A program made the position numbers and the translations under genes. This document shows, in pieces, positions 53,838 to 62,282 of a DNA stretch of 64,000 bases. Origin of the DNA: Rhodovulum sp. P5 (lineage in GTDB: Bacteria > Pseudomonadota > Alphaproteobacteria > Rhodobacterales > Rhodobacteraceae); contig NZ_CP015039.1 of assembly GCF_002079305.1 (NCBI RefSeq), forward strand, positions 3,953,501-4,017,500, in the 5' to 3' direction. Numbering within the stretch: position 1 is the stretch's first letter; every line of letters begins with the position of its first letter. Under the pieces are notes generated by a model. The model made no database searches. It was not told the DNA's origin and saw only the letters and a list, made by a program, of their open reading frames with translations.

Positions 53838-53876
53838 GGTATGGAAAGGGGGTCCAATCAATGCCCTTTCCATACC
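53838..53876. promoter_or_regulatory. 13-bp inverted repeat between ettA and brnT, candidate BrnA operator
   Basis: GGTATGGAAAGGG (53838-53850) and CCCTTTCCATACC (53864-53876) are perfect inverted repeats separated by 13 bases. They begin just after the ettA stop and end 10 bases before the brnT start. Autoregulation by the RHH antitoxin is the likely role; use as an ettA transcription stop is possible too, but no U-run follows. Confidence 0.6.
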
Positions 53877-53877
53877 G

Positions 53878-55533
53878 TTACCGCGCAAACTTTTTATACT
53901 TCACCCGCTTCGGCTCCACGCTATCCGGCCCCAGCCGCCGGATCTTGTCTTCCTCGTAGGCTTCGAAATTGCCCTCGAACCATTCGACATGGGCCTCGCC
54001 CTCGAAGGCGAGGATGTGGGTGCAGAGGCGGTCGAGGAAGAACCGGTCGTGGGAGATGATGACGGCGCAGCCGGCGAAATCCTCCAATGCGGCTTCCAGC
54101 GCCTGCAGGGTTTCGACGTCCAGATCGTTGGTCGGTTCGTCGAGCAAAAGCACGTTGCCGCCGGATTTCAACAGCTTCGCCATATGCACCCGGTTGCGTT
54201 CCCCACCCGAGAGAAGCCCGACCTTTTTCTGCTGATCCCCGCCCTTGAAGTTGAAGGCGGAACAATAGGCGCGGGAATTCACCTCGGCATCGCCCAGCAC
54301 AACGATATCCAGCGCGTCGGTAACTTCCTCCCACACGGTCTTGTCGGGGTCGAGCGCGTCGCGCGACTGGTCTACATAGGACAGTTTCACCGTGTCGCCG
54401 AATTCGATCGTGCCTTCGTCGGGCTGTTCCTGACCGGTCAGCATGCGGAACAGCGTGGATTTGCCCGCGCCGTTGGGGCCGATCACGCCGACAATGCCGC
54501 CCGGCGGCAGGGCAAAGGATAGATCCTCGATCAGCAGCCGGTCGCCATAGCCCTTTTTCAGGTTGGTGACCTCGATCACGCGGCCGCCCAGACGCGGGCC
54601 GTTGGGGATGATGATCTGCGCGCGCGACAGTTTTTCGCGTTCGGACTGGTTGGCCAGATCCTCATAGGCGGCAATACGTGCCTTGGATTTCGCCTGCCGG
54701 GCTTTCTGGCCGGCGCGGATCCAGTCCAGTTCGCGCTCAAGCTGCTTCTGCTTGGCCTTGTCCTCGCGCGCTTCCTGCGCCATCCGCTTGGATTTCTGTT
54801 CCAGCCAGTCGGAATAGTTGCCCTCATAGGGGATGCCGCGGCCGCGGTCCAATTCGAGGATCCAGCCGGTGATATCATCAAGGAAATAACGGTCGTGGGT
54901 GACGATCAGGATCGTGCCCTTGTAGTCGATCAGGTGCTGCTGCAGCCACGCCACCGTTTCGGCATCAAGGTGGTTGGTCGGTTCGTCCAAGAGCAGCATG
55001 TCGGGCGCTTCCAGCAGCAGCTTGCAGAGCGCTACCCGGCGTTTTTCGCCGCCTGACAGGGTTTCGACGGGGGCGTCATCCGGCGGGCAGCGCAAGGCCT
55101 CCAGCGCGATGTCGATCTGGCTGTCGAGATCCCAGAGGTTCTGCGCGTCGATGGCGTCCTGCAACTCCGCCATCTCCTCCGCCGTCTCATCCGAGTAGTT
55201 CATGGCGAGTTCGTTGAACCGGTCGAGCTTGGCCTTCTTCTCGGCCACGCCCAGCATGACGTTTTCGCGGACGGTGAGCGCGGGGTCGAGTTCGGGCTCC
55301 TGCGGCAGATAGCCCACCTTGGCGCCCTCGGCCGCCCAGGCCTCGCCGCTGAAGTCCTTGTCCCAGCCGGCCATAATGCGCAGAAGGGTGGATTTCCCCG
55401 CGCCGTTGACGCCCACGACGCCGATCTTGACGCCGGGAAGGAAGTTCAACCGGATGTTTTCAAAGCATTTCTTGCCACCCGGATAGGTCTTGGAGACGCC
55501 GTCCATGTGGTAGACATATTGATAGGAAGCCAT
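53878..55533 (-). CDS. ettA: energy-dependent translational throttle protein EttA (ABC-F)
   Basis: A 551-residue ABC-F protein with two ATP-binding domains: Walker A motifs GVNGAGKSTL and GPNGAGKSTL, ABC signatures LSGGEKRR and LSGGERNR, and Walker B in MLLLDEPTN and VLLLDEPTN. Between them lies the arm/linker rich in K and R (EREKLSRAQ). EttA binds the ribosomal E site and gates the first peptide bond by ATP/ADP ratio. The start follows GGAGA. A copy of its 3' end lies 523 bases downstream, past brnTA. Confidence 0.95.
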   Translation of the reverse strand: MASYQYVYHMDGVSKTYPGGKKCFENIRLNFLPGVKIGVVGVNGAGKSTLLRIMAGWDKDFSGEAWAAEGAKVGYLPQEPELDPALTVRENVMLGVAEKKAKLDRFNELAMNYSDETAEEMAELQDAIDAQNLWDLDSQIDIALEALRCPPDDAPVETLSGGEKRRVALCKLLLEAPDMLLLDEPTNHLDAETVAWLQQHLIDYKGTILIVTHDRYFLDDITGWILELDRGRGIPYEGNYSDWLEQKSKRMAQEAREDKAKQKQLERELDWIRAGQKARQAKSKARIAAYEDLANQSEREKLSRAQIIIPNGPRLGGRVIEVTNLKKGYGDRLLIEDLSFALPPGGIVGVIGPNGAGKSTLFRMLTGQEQPDEGTIEFGDTVKLSYVDQSRDALDPDKTVWEEVTDALDIVVLGDAEVNSRAYCSAFNFKGGDQQKKVGLLSGGERNRVHMAKLLKSGGNVLLLDEPTNDLDVETLQALEAALEDFAGCAVIISHDRFFLDRLCTHILAFEGEAHVEWFEGNFEAYEEDKIRRLGPDSVEPKRVKYKKFAR

Positions 55534-55620
55534 ATCGGTTCTCCGGGAAGTCTCATGGGGGTTCGCTGTTCTCTATCCAGCGAGGCCCACAATCACAAGA
55601 AGTGATATTCGGCAAAGAAG

Positions 55621-55642
55621 AAGGGCGCCGGAAGGCGCCCTT
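55621..55642 (-). terminator. intrinsic terminator of the second VPLPA-CTERM gene
   Basis: AAGGGCGCC (55621-55629) and GGCGCCCTT (55634-55642) form a 9-bp stem with a GGAA loop. On the minus strand it is followed by CTTCTTTGCC. It lies 25 bases after the stop of the gene at 55668-56312. Confidence 0.85.
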
Positions 55643-55667
55643 TGGTGTGTTGGGATGGCTTGAAAGC

Positions 55668-56312
55668 TCAGGTCTTGCGGCGCGCGATGGCAAGGGCGCC
55701 GAAGCCCGCTGCGAGAAGCGGCAGCGTCGCGGGGAGCGGCACCGCGGGGGCCTGACTCACCTGGTAGGTGATGTCGTCCACGCCAACGAAGTCGCCGCCT
55801 GCCCCGGTGAAATAGTCAATCGACACGATGGATGCGCCGAAGTCGGTGAACCCGAAAAACGTCGTGCCGCCGAAAGATATCTCCGCGGCCGGCAAGGTGA
55901 CCGTTGTGGTGGTGCCGTCCGTATATGTCAGGGTCGCATCCGCGCGCTGAACGCCGGTGAAGTACGCACCGAAGGCTTCGATCGGCGACGCGAAGTTGAA
56001 GGTTGTGTTATAGGTCACCTCAAGGAAGTAGCTTCCGCCAGAGGTTGTGTTGTAGCCGCAAAGTTCGGCAGCACAGCGCTGGCTGTTCCGAACCAGACCG
56101 TCTGCGGTGAACGAGAAATCACCGAGCGAACCTTCGAAATCGACGACCGTCGACGATGTCAGCGCGGCCGCGAAACTCGCCGCCGCTGCTGTCGCATTCG
56201 GTGCCGCCGCCAAAGACCCGGCGCCCGAGTCGAAACCGGAATAAACCACGGCCGCATGGACGGGCAGGCACAGCGCAATTGTCCCGACAGAACCCAACAG
56301 GATTCTCTTCAT
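55668..56312 (-). CDS. VPLPA-CTERM sorting domain protein
   Basis: A 214-residue exported protein. A short signal peptide (residues 1-20, ending VHA) is followed by a domain rich in T, G, F and A with two cysteines (RCAAELCGY) and several aromatic beta-strand repeats. The C-terminus is a textbook VPLPA tail: VPLPATLPLLAAGFGALAI then RRKT. The protein should be handled by an exosortase and end at the surface. It is the second such gene in the window and shares no obvious similarity with the first beyond the sorting tail. AAGGGGAAG precedes the start. Confidence 0.88.
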   Translation of the reverse strand: MKRILLGSVGTIALCLPVHAAVVYSGFDSGAGSLAAAPNATAAAASFAAALTSSTVVDFEGSLGDFSFTADGLVRNSQRCAAELCGYNTTSGGSYFLEVTYNTTFNFASPIEAFGAYFTGVQRADATLTYTDGTTTTVTLPAAEISFGGTTFFGFTDFGASIVSIDYFTGAGGDFVGVDDITYQVSQAPAVPLPATLPLLAAGFGALAIARRKT

Positions 56313-56553
56313 CTTATCTTCCCCTTATGAATGTGTCGCCCCGCTCATGGACCGGAGCCTCCCTTGCACGTGGTGAATGTTAACCTTTTCTTTACCGCAG
56401 GCCAAGGAATCTGCGGCCACTGTTGCGATGCGCGTTCTTGAGGGGGCTTTGCGCGGCTCTGGTCGCGGGCGCCGGGCGCCGCGATCCAGATGACGCACGG
56501 TGCGACCGGTATCTTTCGTTGACATGTTCAGGCCGTAACGCCATCCGTATCGC

Positions 56554-57162
56554 GTGTATCAGGGCTTTCCAAAGGCGCGGCCGGGCATGCGCATCGGTCT
56601 TCTGGGTGGGTCTTTCGATCCGGCCCATGAGGGGCATGCGCATATCACACGGCAGGCGTTGATGCGGTTCCGGCTGGATCGGGTCTGGTGGCTGGTCAGC
56701 CCCGGTAACCCGCTGAAGACAGAGGGTCCCGCGCCGATGGAGCGACGGATCGCGGCGGCCAAGGCCGTGTGCCGGCACCCGCGCGTGGTCATCACCGATC
56801 TGGAGGCGAAGATCGGCACGCGCCACACCGCTGCGACGCTGGGCAAGCTGATGGCGCTTTATCCCGGTGTGCGGTTCATGTGGCTGATGGGGGCGGACAA
56901 CCTGACCGGCTTTCACCGCTGGGACCGGTGGGAGTGGATCCTCGACAACGTGCCCGTCGGCGTTCTGGCGCGGCCGGGGCAGGGCGTGGCGGCGCGACGG
57001 TCGAAGGCGGCCATTGCCTATTCGCGCTACCGTTTGCGCGGGCGGCAGGCGGCGGGCCTGATCGATCACGCCCCGCCCGCGTGGTGCTTTGTCAACATGG
57101 CGATGGTGGACATCTCGTCAACGGAGATCCGGGCCCGGGGGGACTGGTCCCGTCACCCTTGA
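56554..57162 (+). CDS. nadD: nicotinate-nucleotide adenylyltransferase
   Basis: A 202-residue nucleotidyltransferase with [17 protein letters not shown] (the HxGH site), [18 protein letters not shown] and the late ISSTEIRAR motif. It joins nicotinate mononucleotide with ATP to form deamido-NAD in NAD synthesis. The start is uncertain: GTG at 56554 gives the [10 protein letters not shown] leader seen, as far as recalled, in related Rhodobacteraceae; ATG at 56587 (MRIGLLGG) is the alternative. A divergent promoter gap of 241 bases separates it from the VPLPA gene. Confidence 0.9.
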   Translation: MYQGFPKARPGMRIGLLGGSFDPAHEGHAHITRQALMRFRLDRVWWLVSPGNPLKTEGPAPMERRIAAAKAVCRHPRVVITDLEAKIGTRHTAATLGKLMALYPGVRFMWLMGADNLTGFHRWDRWEWILDNVPVGVLARPGQGVAARRSKAAIAYSRYRLRGRQAAGLIDHAPPAWCFVNMAMVDISSTEIRARGDWSRHP

Positions 57163-57216
57163 AAATTAACACTTTCCCGGCTTGTTCGAGTCGGGGTGAT
57201 CTGGTTCACTTCGCGC

Positions 57217-58707
57217 ATGAGCGCGCCTGTTCAGGTCTGGTCGCGGCGCACCGTCCTTGGTGGCCTGTTTGCCGGTGCGGCCTCTGCCGCAGGGGCAGAG
57301 GCGTTGTTGCGCTCTCCGATACCGGTATCGCGGCCCGAGGATTTGCGCCGCCGGGTCGAAACGGCCTGGATGGTCGACCGGGCCGGTCTGTCGGGCAAGG
57401 TGGCCTTTGCCTTGGCCGATGCCTCGACCGGAGAGATCCTTCAGGTGCGCAACCCGTTGCTGGGGCTGCCCCCGGCCTCGGTCGCCAAGGCCATCACCGC
57501 GATCTATGCGCTTGAGACGCTGGGACAGGACCACAGGTTCGCCACCCGCGTGATTGCCACCGGCCCGGTGGAGAACGGGCGCCTCGACGGCGATCTGGTT
57601 CTGGTGGGCGGGGGGGACCCGACGCTTGATACCGACATGCTGGGCGATCTGGCCGCGCAGATGAAGGCGGCGGGCCTGCGCGAGGTGCGGGGGCGGTTCC
57701 TGTATCACGCCGGCGCCCTGCCGCGGCTGCCGCTGATCGATCCGACGCAGCCGCCCCATGTGGGCTACAACCCGGCGATCTCGGGGTTGAACCTGAATTT
57801 CAACCGGGTGCATTTCGAATGGCGACGGGCGGGCGCGGGCTATGACGTCACCATGGATGCGCGGGCCGAACGCTATGCACCCCGGGTGAACGTGGCGCAT
57901 ATGCAGGTCGTGAACCGCACGGCGCCGGTCTATACCTATTCCTCCAAGGGCGGGGTGGATGAGTGGACGGTCGCGCAGGGGGCGCTGGGCAGCGGCGGGG
58001 CGCGCTGGCTGCCGGTGCGTCGTCCCGCCGTCTACTGTGCAGAGGTCTTCCAGACGCTGGCCCGGTCCCACGGGATCGTGCTGCCCGCGCCGGAAGACGC
58101 CGATGTCGCGCCCCGCGGAACGGTGCTGGCGGAAAACCACAGCCCGCCCCTGGCCGCGGTTCTGCGCGACATGCTGAAATACTCCACCAACATGACGGCA
58201 GAGGCGGTAGGGCTGAGCGCCACGCTGGCGCGCGGCGCGGCCGTGGCCAGCTTGCCGGACTCGGCGCAGGCGATGAGTGCCTGGTTGGCGGGCCGGACCG
58301 GCACCCACAAGGCGCGCTTTGTCGATCATTCCGGCCTTGGCGACGGGTCGCGGATCTCGGCGATCGAGATGGTCAGGGCCCTTGTCGCGGTGGCACCCTC
58401 GGGGCAGTTGCGGGAGTTGCTGAAGCCGGTCTACCTGCGCGATGCGAAGGGCCAGCCGCTGCGCAATCACCCCGTTCGGATCAAGGCGAAGACCGGGACG
58501 CTGAATTTCGTCTCGGCGCTTGCGGGCTACATCACCCCGGCGACGGGCCGTGAGCTGGCCTTTGCGATCTTTACCGCAGACATGGACCGGCGCGCGACAC
58601 TGTCACTGGATGAACGGGATCGGCCCGAAGGCGGGCGCAACTGGGTCGCCCGATCGCGGCGGCTGCAACGTGAACTGGTCGAAGCCTGGGCCACGGGGGC
58701 GGTGTAG
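57217..58707 (+). CDS. dacB: D-alanyl-D-alanine carboxypeptidase/endopeptidase (PBP4, DacB family)
   Basis: A 496-residue penicillin-binding protein of class C type. A twin-arginine-like signal peptide (SRRTVLGGLFAGAASAAGA) is at the start. The catalytic motifs are SVAK (in LPPASVAKAI, near residue 87), STN (in YSTNMTAEA) and KTG (in AKTGTLNF). The large insert domain between the first and second motifs is present. It trims or hydrolyses peptidoglycan cross-links in the periplasm. ATG at 57217 is preferred; a GTG at 57196 would add 7 residues before the signal. It follows nadD after about 54 bases. Confidence 0.92.
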   Translation: MSAPVQVWSRRTVLGGLFAGAASAAGAEALLRSPIPVSRPEDLRRRVETAWMVDRAGLSGKVAFALADASTGEILQVRNPLLGLPPASVAKAITAIYALETLGQDHRFATRVIATGPVENGRLDGDLVLVGGGDPTLDTDMLGDLAAQMKAAGLREVRGRFLYHAGALPRLPLIDPTQPPHVGYNPAISGLNLNFNRVHFEWRRAGAGYDVTMDARAERYAPRVNVAHMQVVNRTAPVYTYSSKGGVDEWTVAQGALGSGGARWLPVRRPAVYCAEVFQTLARSHGIVLPAPEDADVAPRGTVLAENHSPPLAAVLRDMLKYSTNMTAEAVGLSATLARGAAVASLPDSAQAMSAWLAGRTGTHKARFVDHSGLGDGSRISAIEMVRALVAVAPSGQLRELLKPVYLRDAKGQPLRNHPVRIKAKTGTLNFVSALAGYITPATGRELAFAIFTADMDRRATLSLDERDRPEGGRNWVARSRRLQRELVEAWATGAV

Positions 58708-58719
58708 CCGTCCCATTGA

Positions 58720-59454
58720 TCAGAGCGCCCAGGAAAAGGCGTGCCGCAACCGGGCCTCGACATCGTCCTCGATCAGATCGCCATGTGCCAGAACCACGCG
58801 CTCCGGCTTCCACGCGATAACCTCGCGCAAGGCATGGGCCGCGGCGGCCTTGTCGGACCATGTCAACTGGGCGTCCCGCGGGGTTTGACCGTGGGGGGCC
58901 TGGGTACCGGCGATCCATGTACCAAGGCGCATCAGCGGCCCGATCCGGGCGGTGTCGAAATTCTCGATCAGGTCGGTCAGGATCAGCGTGCGCGACGGGT
59001 CGTGGAAGAACACGACCTCCTTGAGGAAGAAGTGGCCGGGGATCAGCTTTTGTCGCAGGGTCCCGGCCCAACCCTCGGGCACGTGGTCGTCCAGCAGGGT
59101 ATGGACCGGGAAATCGACGTCATGGCGGGCGGCCCGCCGGGCCACGCCCGGGGCGGCATAGACTTGGGCATTCGGAAAACGCGCGGCCCATGCGGGCAGA
59201 TATGCATAGTGCAGGGCGTTGGGCGCGATCAGGAACCGGACATGGCCCAGGGCCTGAACCTCGGCAATCAGCCGTTCATCAGGGGCAGTCGGGGAATGCA
59301 GCCACACCTCCCCGTGGGTCAGCCGAACAACAGTCATCCGGGTCGGAAACGGCATCCCGTAGAACGGGATCAAGGGTCCATCCGCAATCCACAGGGTTTG
59401 CGACAGGGCCTTCAGCGTGTTCAGCGGCGCATAGACCTGACGCGCGCCGCCCAT
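58720..59454 (-). CDS. DUF4336 protein (metallo-beta-lactamase-like fold)
   Basis: A 244-residue soluble protein of the DUF4336 group. Features: the start VYAPLNTLKALSQTLWIADGP, LIAPNALHYAYL with the histidine of the degenerate metal site, FFHDPSRTLILTDLIENF and VLAHGDLIED near the end. The fold resembles metallo-beta-lactamases but the classic HxHxDH motif is absent, so catalytic activity is uncertain. The start at 59454 lies 4 bases after the stop of the small exported protein gene, so these are co-transcribed. It converges on dacB. Confidence 0.87.
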   Translation of the reverse strand: MGGARQVYAPLNTLKALSQTLWIADGPLIPFYGMPFPTRMTVVRLTHGEVWLHSPTAPDERLIAEVQALGHVRFLIAPNALHYAYLPAWAARFPNAQVYAAPGVARRAARHDVDFPVHTLLDDHVPEGWAGTLRQKLIPGHFFLKEVVFFHDPSRTLILTDLIENFDTARIGPLMRLGTWIAGTQAPHGQTPRDAQLTWSDKAAAAHALREVIAWKPERVVLAHGDLIEDDVEARLRHAFSWAL

Positions 59455-59458
59455 TGGA

Positions 59459-59755
59459 CTAGCCGCAATAATTCGCGGCGGTCGCGCCGAATTTCTTGTA
59501 GCGCTGCCAGAACCGTTCATCGCTGCGGCGGTCGGACTGGCGTACTTCTTGCGCCTGATGCGGGTCACGGAAGAACTTGACCGCCCGATTCTGATCGCCA
59601 CGGCTGAGCGTCAGGTCGGCCACTTCCTGAATGCAGCCGCACAGCCCGCGCGACGCCCCCGGCCGGTCCGATTGCAGGCAGGCGCGCTCAATTGGCCCTG
59701 CCGACGCGGGAACGGACAACGCAGCCAGAATGGCTGCAATCGCGAGTGTTCTCAT
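59459..59755 (-). CDS. small exported cysteine-containing protein of Rhodobacterales type
   Basis: A 98-residue secreted protein. The signal peptide (residues 1-20) ends at PASAG; the mature part has five cysteines including a CGC pair, a charged helix with FFRDPHQAQEVRQSD and a terminal NYCG. Relatives are common in Rhodobacterales and are sometimes labelled arginine transporter without good reason. The function is unknown. The start at 59755 follows GAGGCAG. It lies between the TAXI protein and DUF4336 genes. Confidence 0.8.
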   Translation of the reverse strand: MRTLAIAAILAALSVPASAGPIERACLQSDRPGASRGLCGCIQEVADLTLSRGDQNRAVKFFRDPHQAQEVRQSDRRSDERFWQRYKKFGATAANYCG

Positions 59756-59845
59756 TTCACTGCCTCTCTGCCGGGGCGGCGCCGGTTCGTCCGGATTGTA
59801 CTCCGCCCCCGAATGCGCGGGATCATGCCACAATTGGGCCAAATT

Positions 59846-61123
59846 TCAAACTGGATCGGCTGCTTTCAGCCGATCCATCCGCATTTCGATCCTTTGCCGG
59901 ACAAGATCGATATGCAGTTGCGCGGTATAGGCCCGGTCGCGATAGGGCGGGGGCAGGGTCAGCCGGGCGACATCGACATCGATCCGTTCAAGCTGCGCCT
60001 CAAGGTCCTTCAGTTCTTCGACCGACCGGGCGGTGCGCGCCTGCATGTCGATGGCGCGGATCGCGGGATAGTGGCGGAACACCCGCCGCCGCATCTGCCA
60101 GCCATAAACGCCGGGCAACGTTCGCAAGAGCGGCACGACGATGAACACCAGCGGCAGCAGCAGGATTGCGAACCGGTTGATCTGGGCCACGACCCAATAG
60201 GGCAGCACGTCCTGCAACCGGCTTGGGCCTTCCTCGATCAGGGTGCGGGCATAGGCGTCGATGGGCAACGGGCCATCATCGGCTGCGGGAAAGTCCCGCG
60301 CCCGGGTGATCGCGTCGGCACCGGAATGAACCTCGCGTGCGGCCTCGACCAGGCGGTCGACCAGTGACGGGTGCAGATCGTCCCGGGCCACCAGATGCGC
60401 CACCATGCCCAGCATCTGCACATCCACCGGTGGCACGACCGGATCGAAACTGATGGCCGCGGCTGGCACGGTGATCACCTGCGTCTGGCGCATCCGCCGC
60501 GACAGCGCCGTCACATGGTCAAGCGGCAGAAGCCGAACCGCATCGTCCTGAAAGAGCGGTGCCAGATAGGGCGCATCGACGGGCGCGACGAAGACGGCCA
60601 TATCGACCGCGTCGGCCAATAGCGCGTCTGCCGCCTCACTGCCGCTTAGCGCGATGCGGGTTACCGCGCCCGGTGCCAGGCCAAGGGCGTGTTCCAACCC
60701 GTCAAAGGCGGCGGCGGTGCCGGATCCCGGTGCGCCTGTCGCGATGGTCACGCCGCGCCACAGCCCCGGATTGCCGGGCAGGTCGGCGCGGGGCCTGGTG
60801 AAGAAGAACATCGGTTCGACAAACACGGCGCCCAGCGATTCCACATCGTTCGGCGCGTCCACACCGCCTTGCAGAAGGGCGGCGTCGACGGCTCCGGCGG
60901 CCAGCAGCGCAGCGTTTTCGATGGAGCCGGAGCTTTCGGCGATGACCAGCGTGATCCGGTCCCGGGCAAGGATGTCGCGATAGCGTTCGGCGATGGCATG
61001 ATAGCCGCTGCCGGGCGCGCCCGCCGCAAGCCGCATTTCCTTCGGTGGCAGCAAGTCGCGGCTGAGACCCCACAGCGCCGCCGCCGCAAGCACCACCGTC
61101 ACGATCCCAAGGACTGTCCGCAT
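59846..61123 (-). CDS. TAXI-family TRAP transporter substrate-binding protein with membrane tail
   Basis: A 425-residue protein. An N-terminal anchor helix (about 3-20) precedes a TAXI binding fold with LAAGAPGSGYHAIAERYRDIL, AESSGSIENAALL, ALLQGG and ATGAPGSGTAAAFDGL. Unlike ordinary TAXI proteins it ends with a second membrane helix (about 312-335) and a helical cytoplasm-side tail of about 80 residues. No TRAP permease gene accompanies it, so it may be a sensor or scaffold more than a transporter part. Start after GGGAGGCG. Confidence 0.87.
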   Translation of the reverse strand: MRTVLGIVTVVLAAAALWGLSRDLLPPKEMRLAAGAPGSGYHAIAERYRDILARDRITLVIAESSGSIENAALLAAGAVDAALLQGGVDAPNDVESLGAVFVEPMFFFTRPRADLPGNPGLWRGVTIATGAPGSGTAAAFDGLEHALGLAPGAVTRIALSGSEAADALLADAVDMAVFVAPVDAPYLAPLFQDDAVRLLPLDHVTALSRRMRQTQVITVPAAAISFDPVVPPVDVQMLGMVAHLVARDDLHPSLVDRLVEAAREVHSGADAITRARDFPAADDGPLPIDAYARTLIEEGPSRLQDVLPYWVVAQINRFAILLLPLVFIVVPLLRTLPGVYGWQMRRRVFRHYPAIRAIDMQARTARSVEELKDLEAQLERIDVDVARLTLPPPYRDRAYTAQLHIDLVRQRIEMRMDRLKAADPV

Positions 61124-61186
61124 CGCATCGCCTCCCGCCCCAGTATAGCAACAGGTGCGCGCAGCGGCGTAAGCGAATTCGTCGCG

Positions 61187-61831
61187 TCAGGCCGTCTGGA
61201 TCACGTGGGTCGTCACGGCCGCGAAGAAAACGACGGAGGCGACCAGAACGAAGATATGCCAGATCGTGTTGTGATAGGGCAGCTTTTCCCAAAGGAAGAA
61301 CATCATGCCGACGGTATAAAGTACGCCGCCCGTGACGATCAGTGTCATGACCGCGGGGGACAGGGTTGCAAACAGGCTCCAACCCGCGATGGTCCCGGCC
61401 CATCCCATGGCGGGGTAAAGGGTCATGTTCAGCGCCTTGAACCGGTTGGGCACGAAGACGCGCAGGCCGGTTCCCGTCAAGGCCGCGGCCCAAAGGCCCG
61501 CCACCAGCGTGGCGCCCTGACCGCCCGACAGCAGGGTGAACGGCGTATAGGTGCCGGCGATCTTCCAGTAGATGGCGGCATGGTCGAGGCGCCGGAAGAT
61601 CGGCGTCCAGCGGGCATGCTGCACCATGTGATAGAGCGCCGAGAACCCGATCATCGCGAAAAGCGCAAGCCCGTAGACGGTGATGCCGAGGATCGCGGCG
61701 CCGTCGCCCCGGAACAGGATCGCAAGGACCATCAGGACCGGCACGCCCATCGCAACGACGGCAAGGCCGGTCACATGAACAACCGCATCGGAGCGGCGCT
61801 CGGCTCGGGTATAGGGTGGGTACTGATCCAT
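61187..61831 (-). CDS. hemolysin III family (PAQR-type) membrane protein
   Basis: A 214-residue protein with about seven membrane helices. Family marks: FSALYHMVQHARWTPIFRRLDHAAIYWKIAGTYTPF and the late KLPYHNTIWHIFVL with conserved histidines (a metal site in PAQR relatives). The name comes from a Bacillus protein; in proteobacteria the function is unclear, possibly ceramidase-like or membrane homeostasis. Start follows GGAGG. Separated from the TAXI gene by 63 bases on the same strand. Confidence 0.92.
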   Translation of the reverse strand: MDQYPPYTRAERRSDAVVHVTGLAVVAMGVPVLMVLAILFRGDGAAILGITVYGLALFAMIGFSALYHMVQHARWTPIFRRLDHAAIYWKIAGTYTPFTLLSGGQGATLVAGLWAAALTGTGLRVFVPNRFKALNMTLYPAMGWAGTIAGWSLFATLSPAVMTLIVTGGVLYTVGMMFFLWEKLPYHNTIWHIFVLVASVVFFAAVTTHVIQTA

Positions 61832-62000
61832 CTGAACCTCCGTTGCGCAAGATTGTTGCGCGGACGTTCAAAAAAGGTTAGCACAGCGGCTCAACTGCGT
61901 CAAAAACACGCATTTTTGAGAGGCGCGGAACGTTGCGTGATGTGAACGCGGCGAGTCCGATCCGTCGGAATTACGACTTCTTCAAGAGCGTAGTTCTTCC

Positions 62001-62282
62001 CTAACGGAGTTGCGCCTTGACGTCGGACAGGAAATTGAGCGTGGAACCGCTGAACGCTCTTGCGTCGATGTCGGGTGAGAATGCCTTCTCAAAGGCCATA
62101 TCGAGCCCATCGGCATTGTCTCTGATGAACGAATCGATTTCCTCGATCAGCGCGACATGGCGCGATGCCGGAACGCTTCGTGCATAGGCCGCAACGATTT
62201 CTGGGACGGTTTCGCCTTCGATATCGAAATCCTGATGGAACCACCCCGATATGAGTGTTTGGAGTTCGGGGTAGTCGCTCAT
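62001..62282 (-). CDS. contact-dependent growth inhibition-type immunity protein
   Basis: A 93-residue acidic protein with the SDYPELQTLISGWFHQDFDIEGET start typical of immunity proteins partnering CdiA RNase toxins, followed by charged helices. Its ATG overlaps the toxin stop by 4 bases. It should bind and block the toxin encoded upstream and protect the producing cell. Confidence 0.85.
   Translation of the reverse strand: MSDYPELQTLISGWFHQDFDIEGETVPEIVAAYARSVPASRHVALIEEIDSFIRDNADGLDMAFEKAFSPDIDARAFSGSTLNFLSDVKAQLR

Noticed and set aside
61832..62000. Possible tRNA or small RNA in the gap before the immunity gene
   Set aside because: No cloverleaf, CCA end or convincing terminator could be seen.
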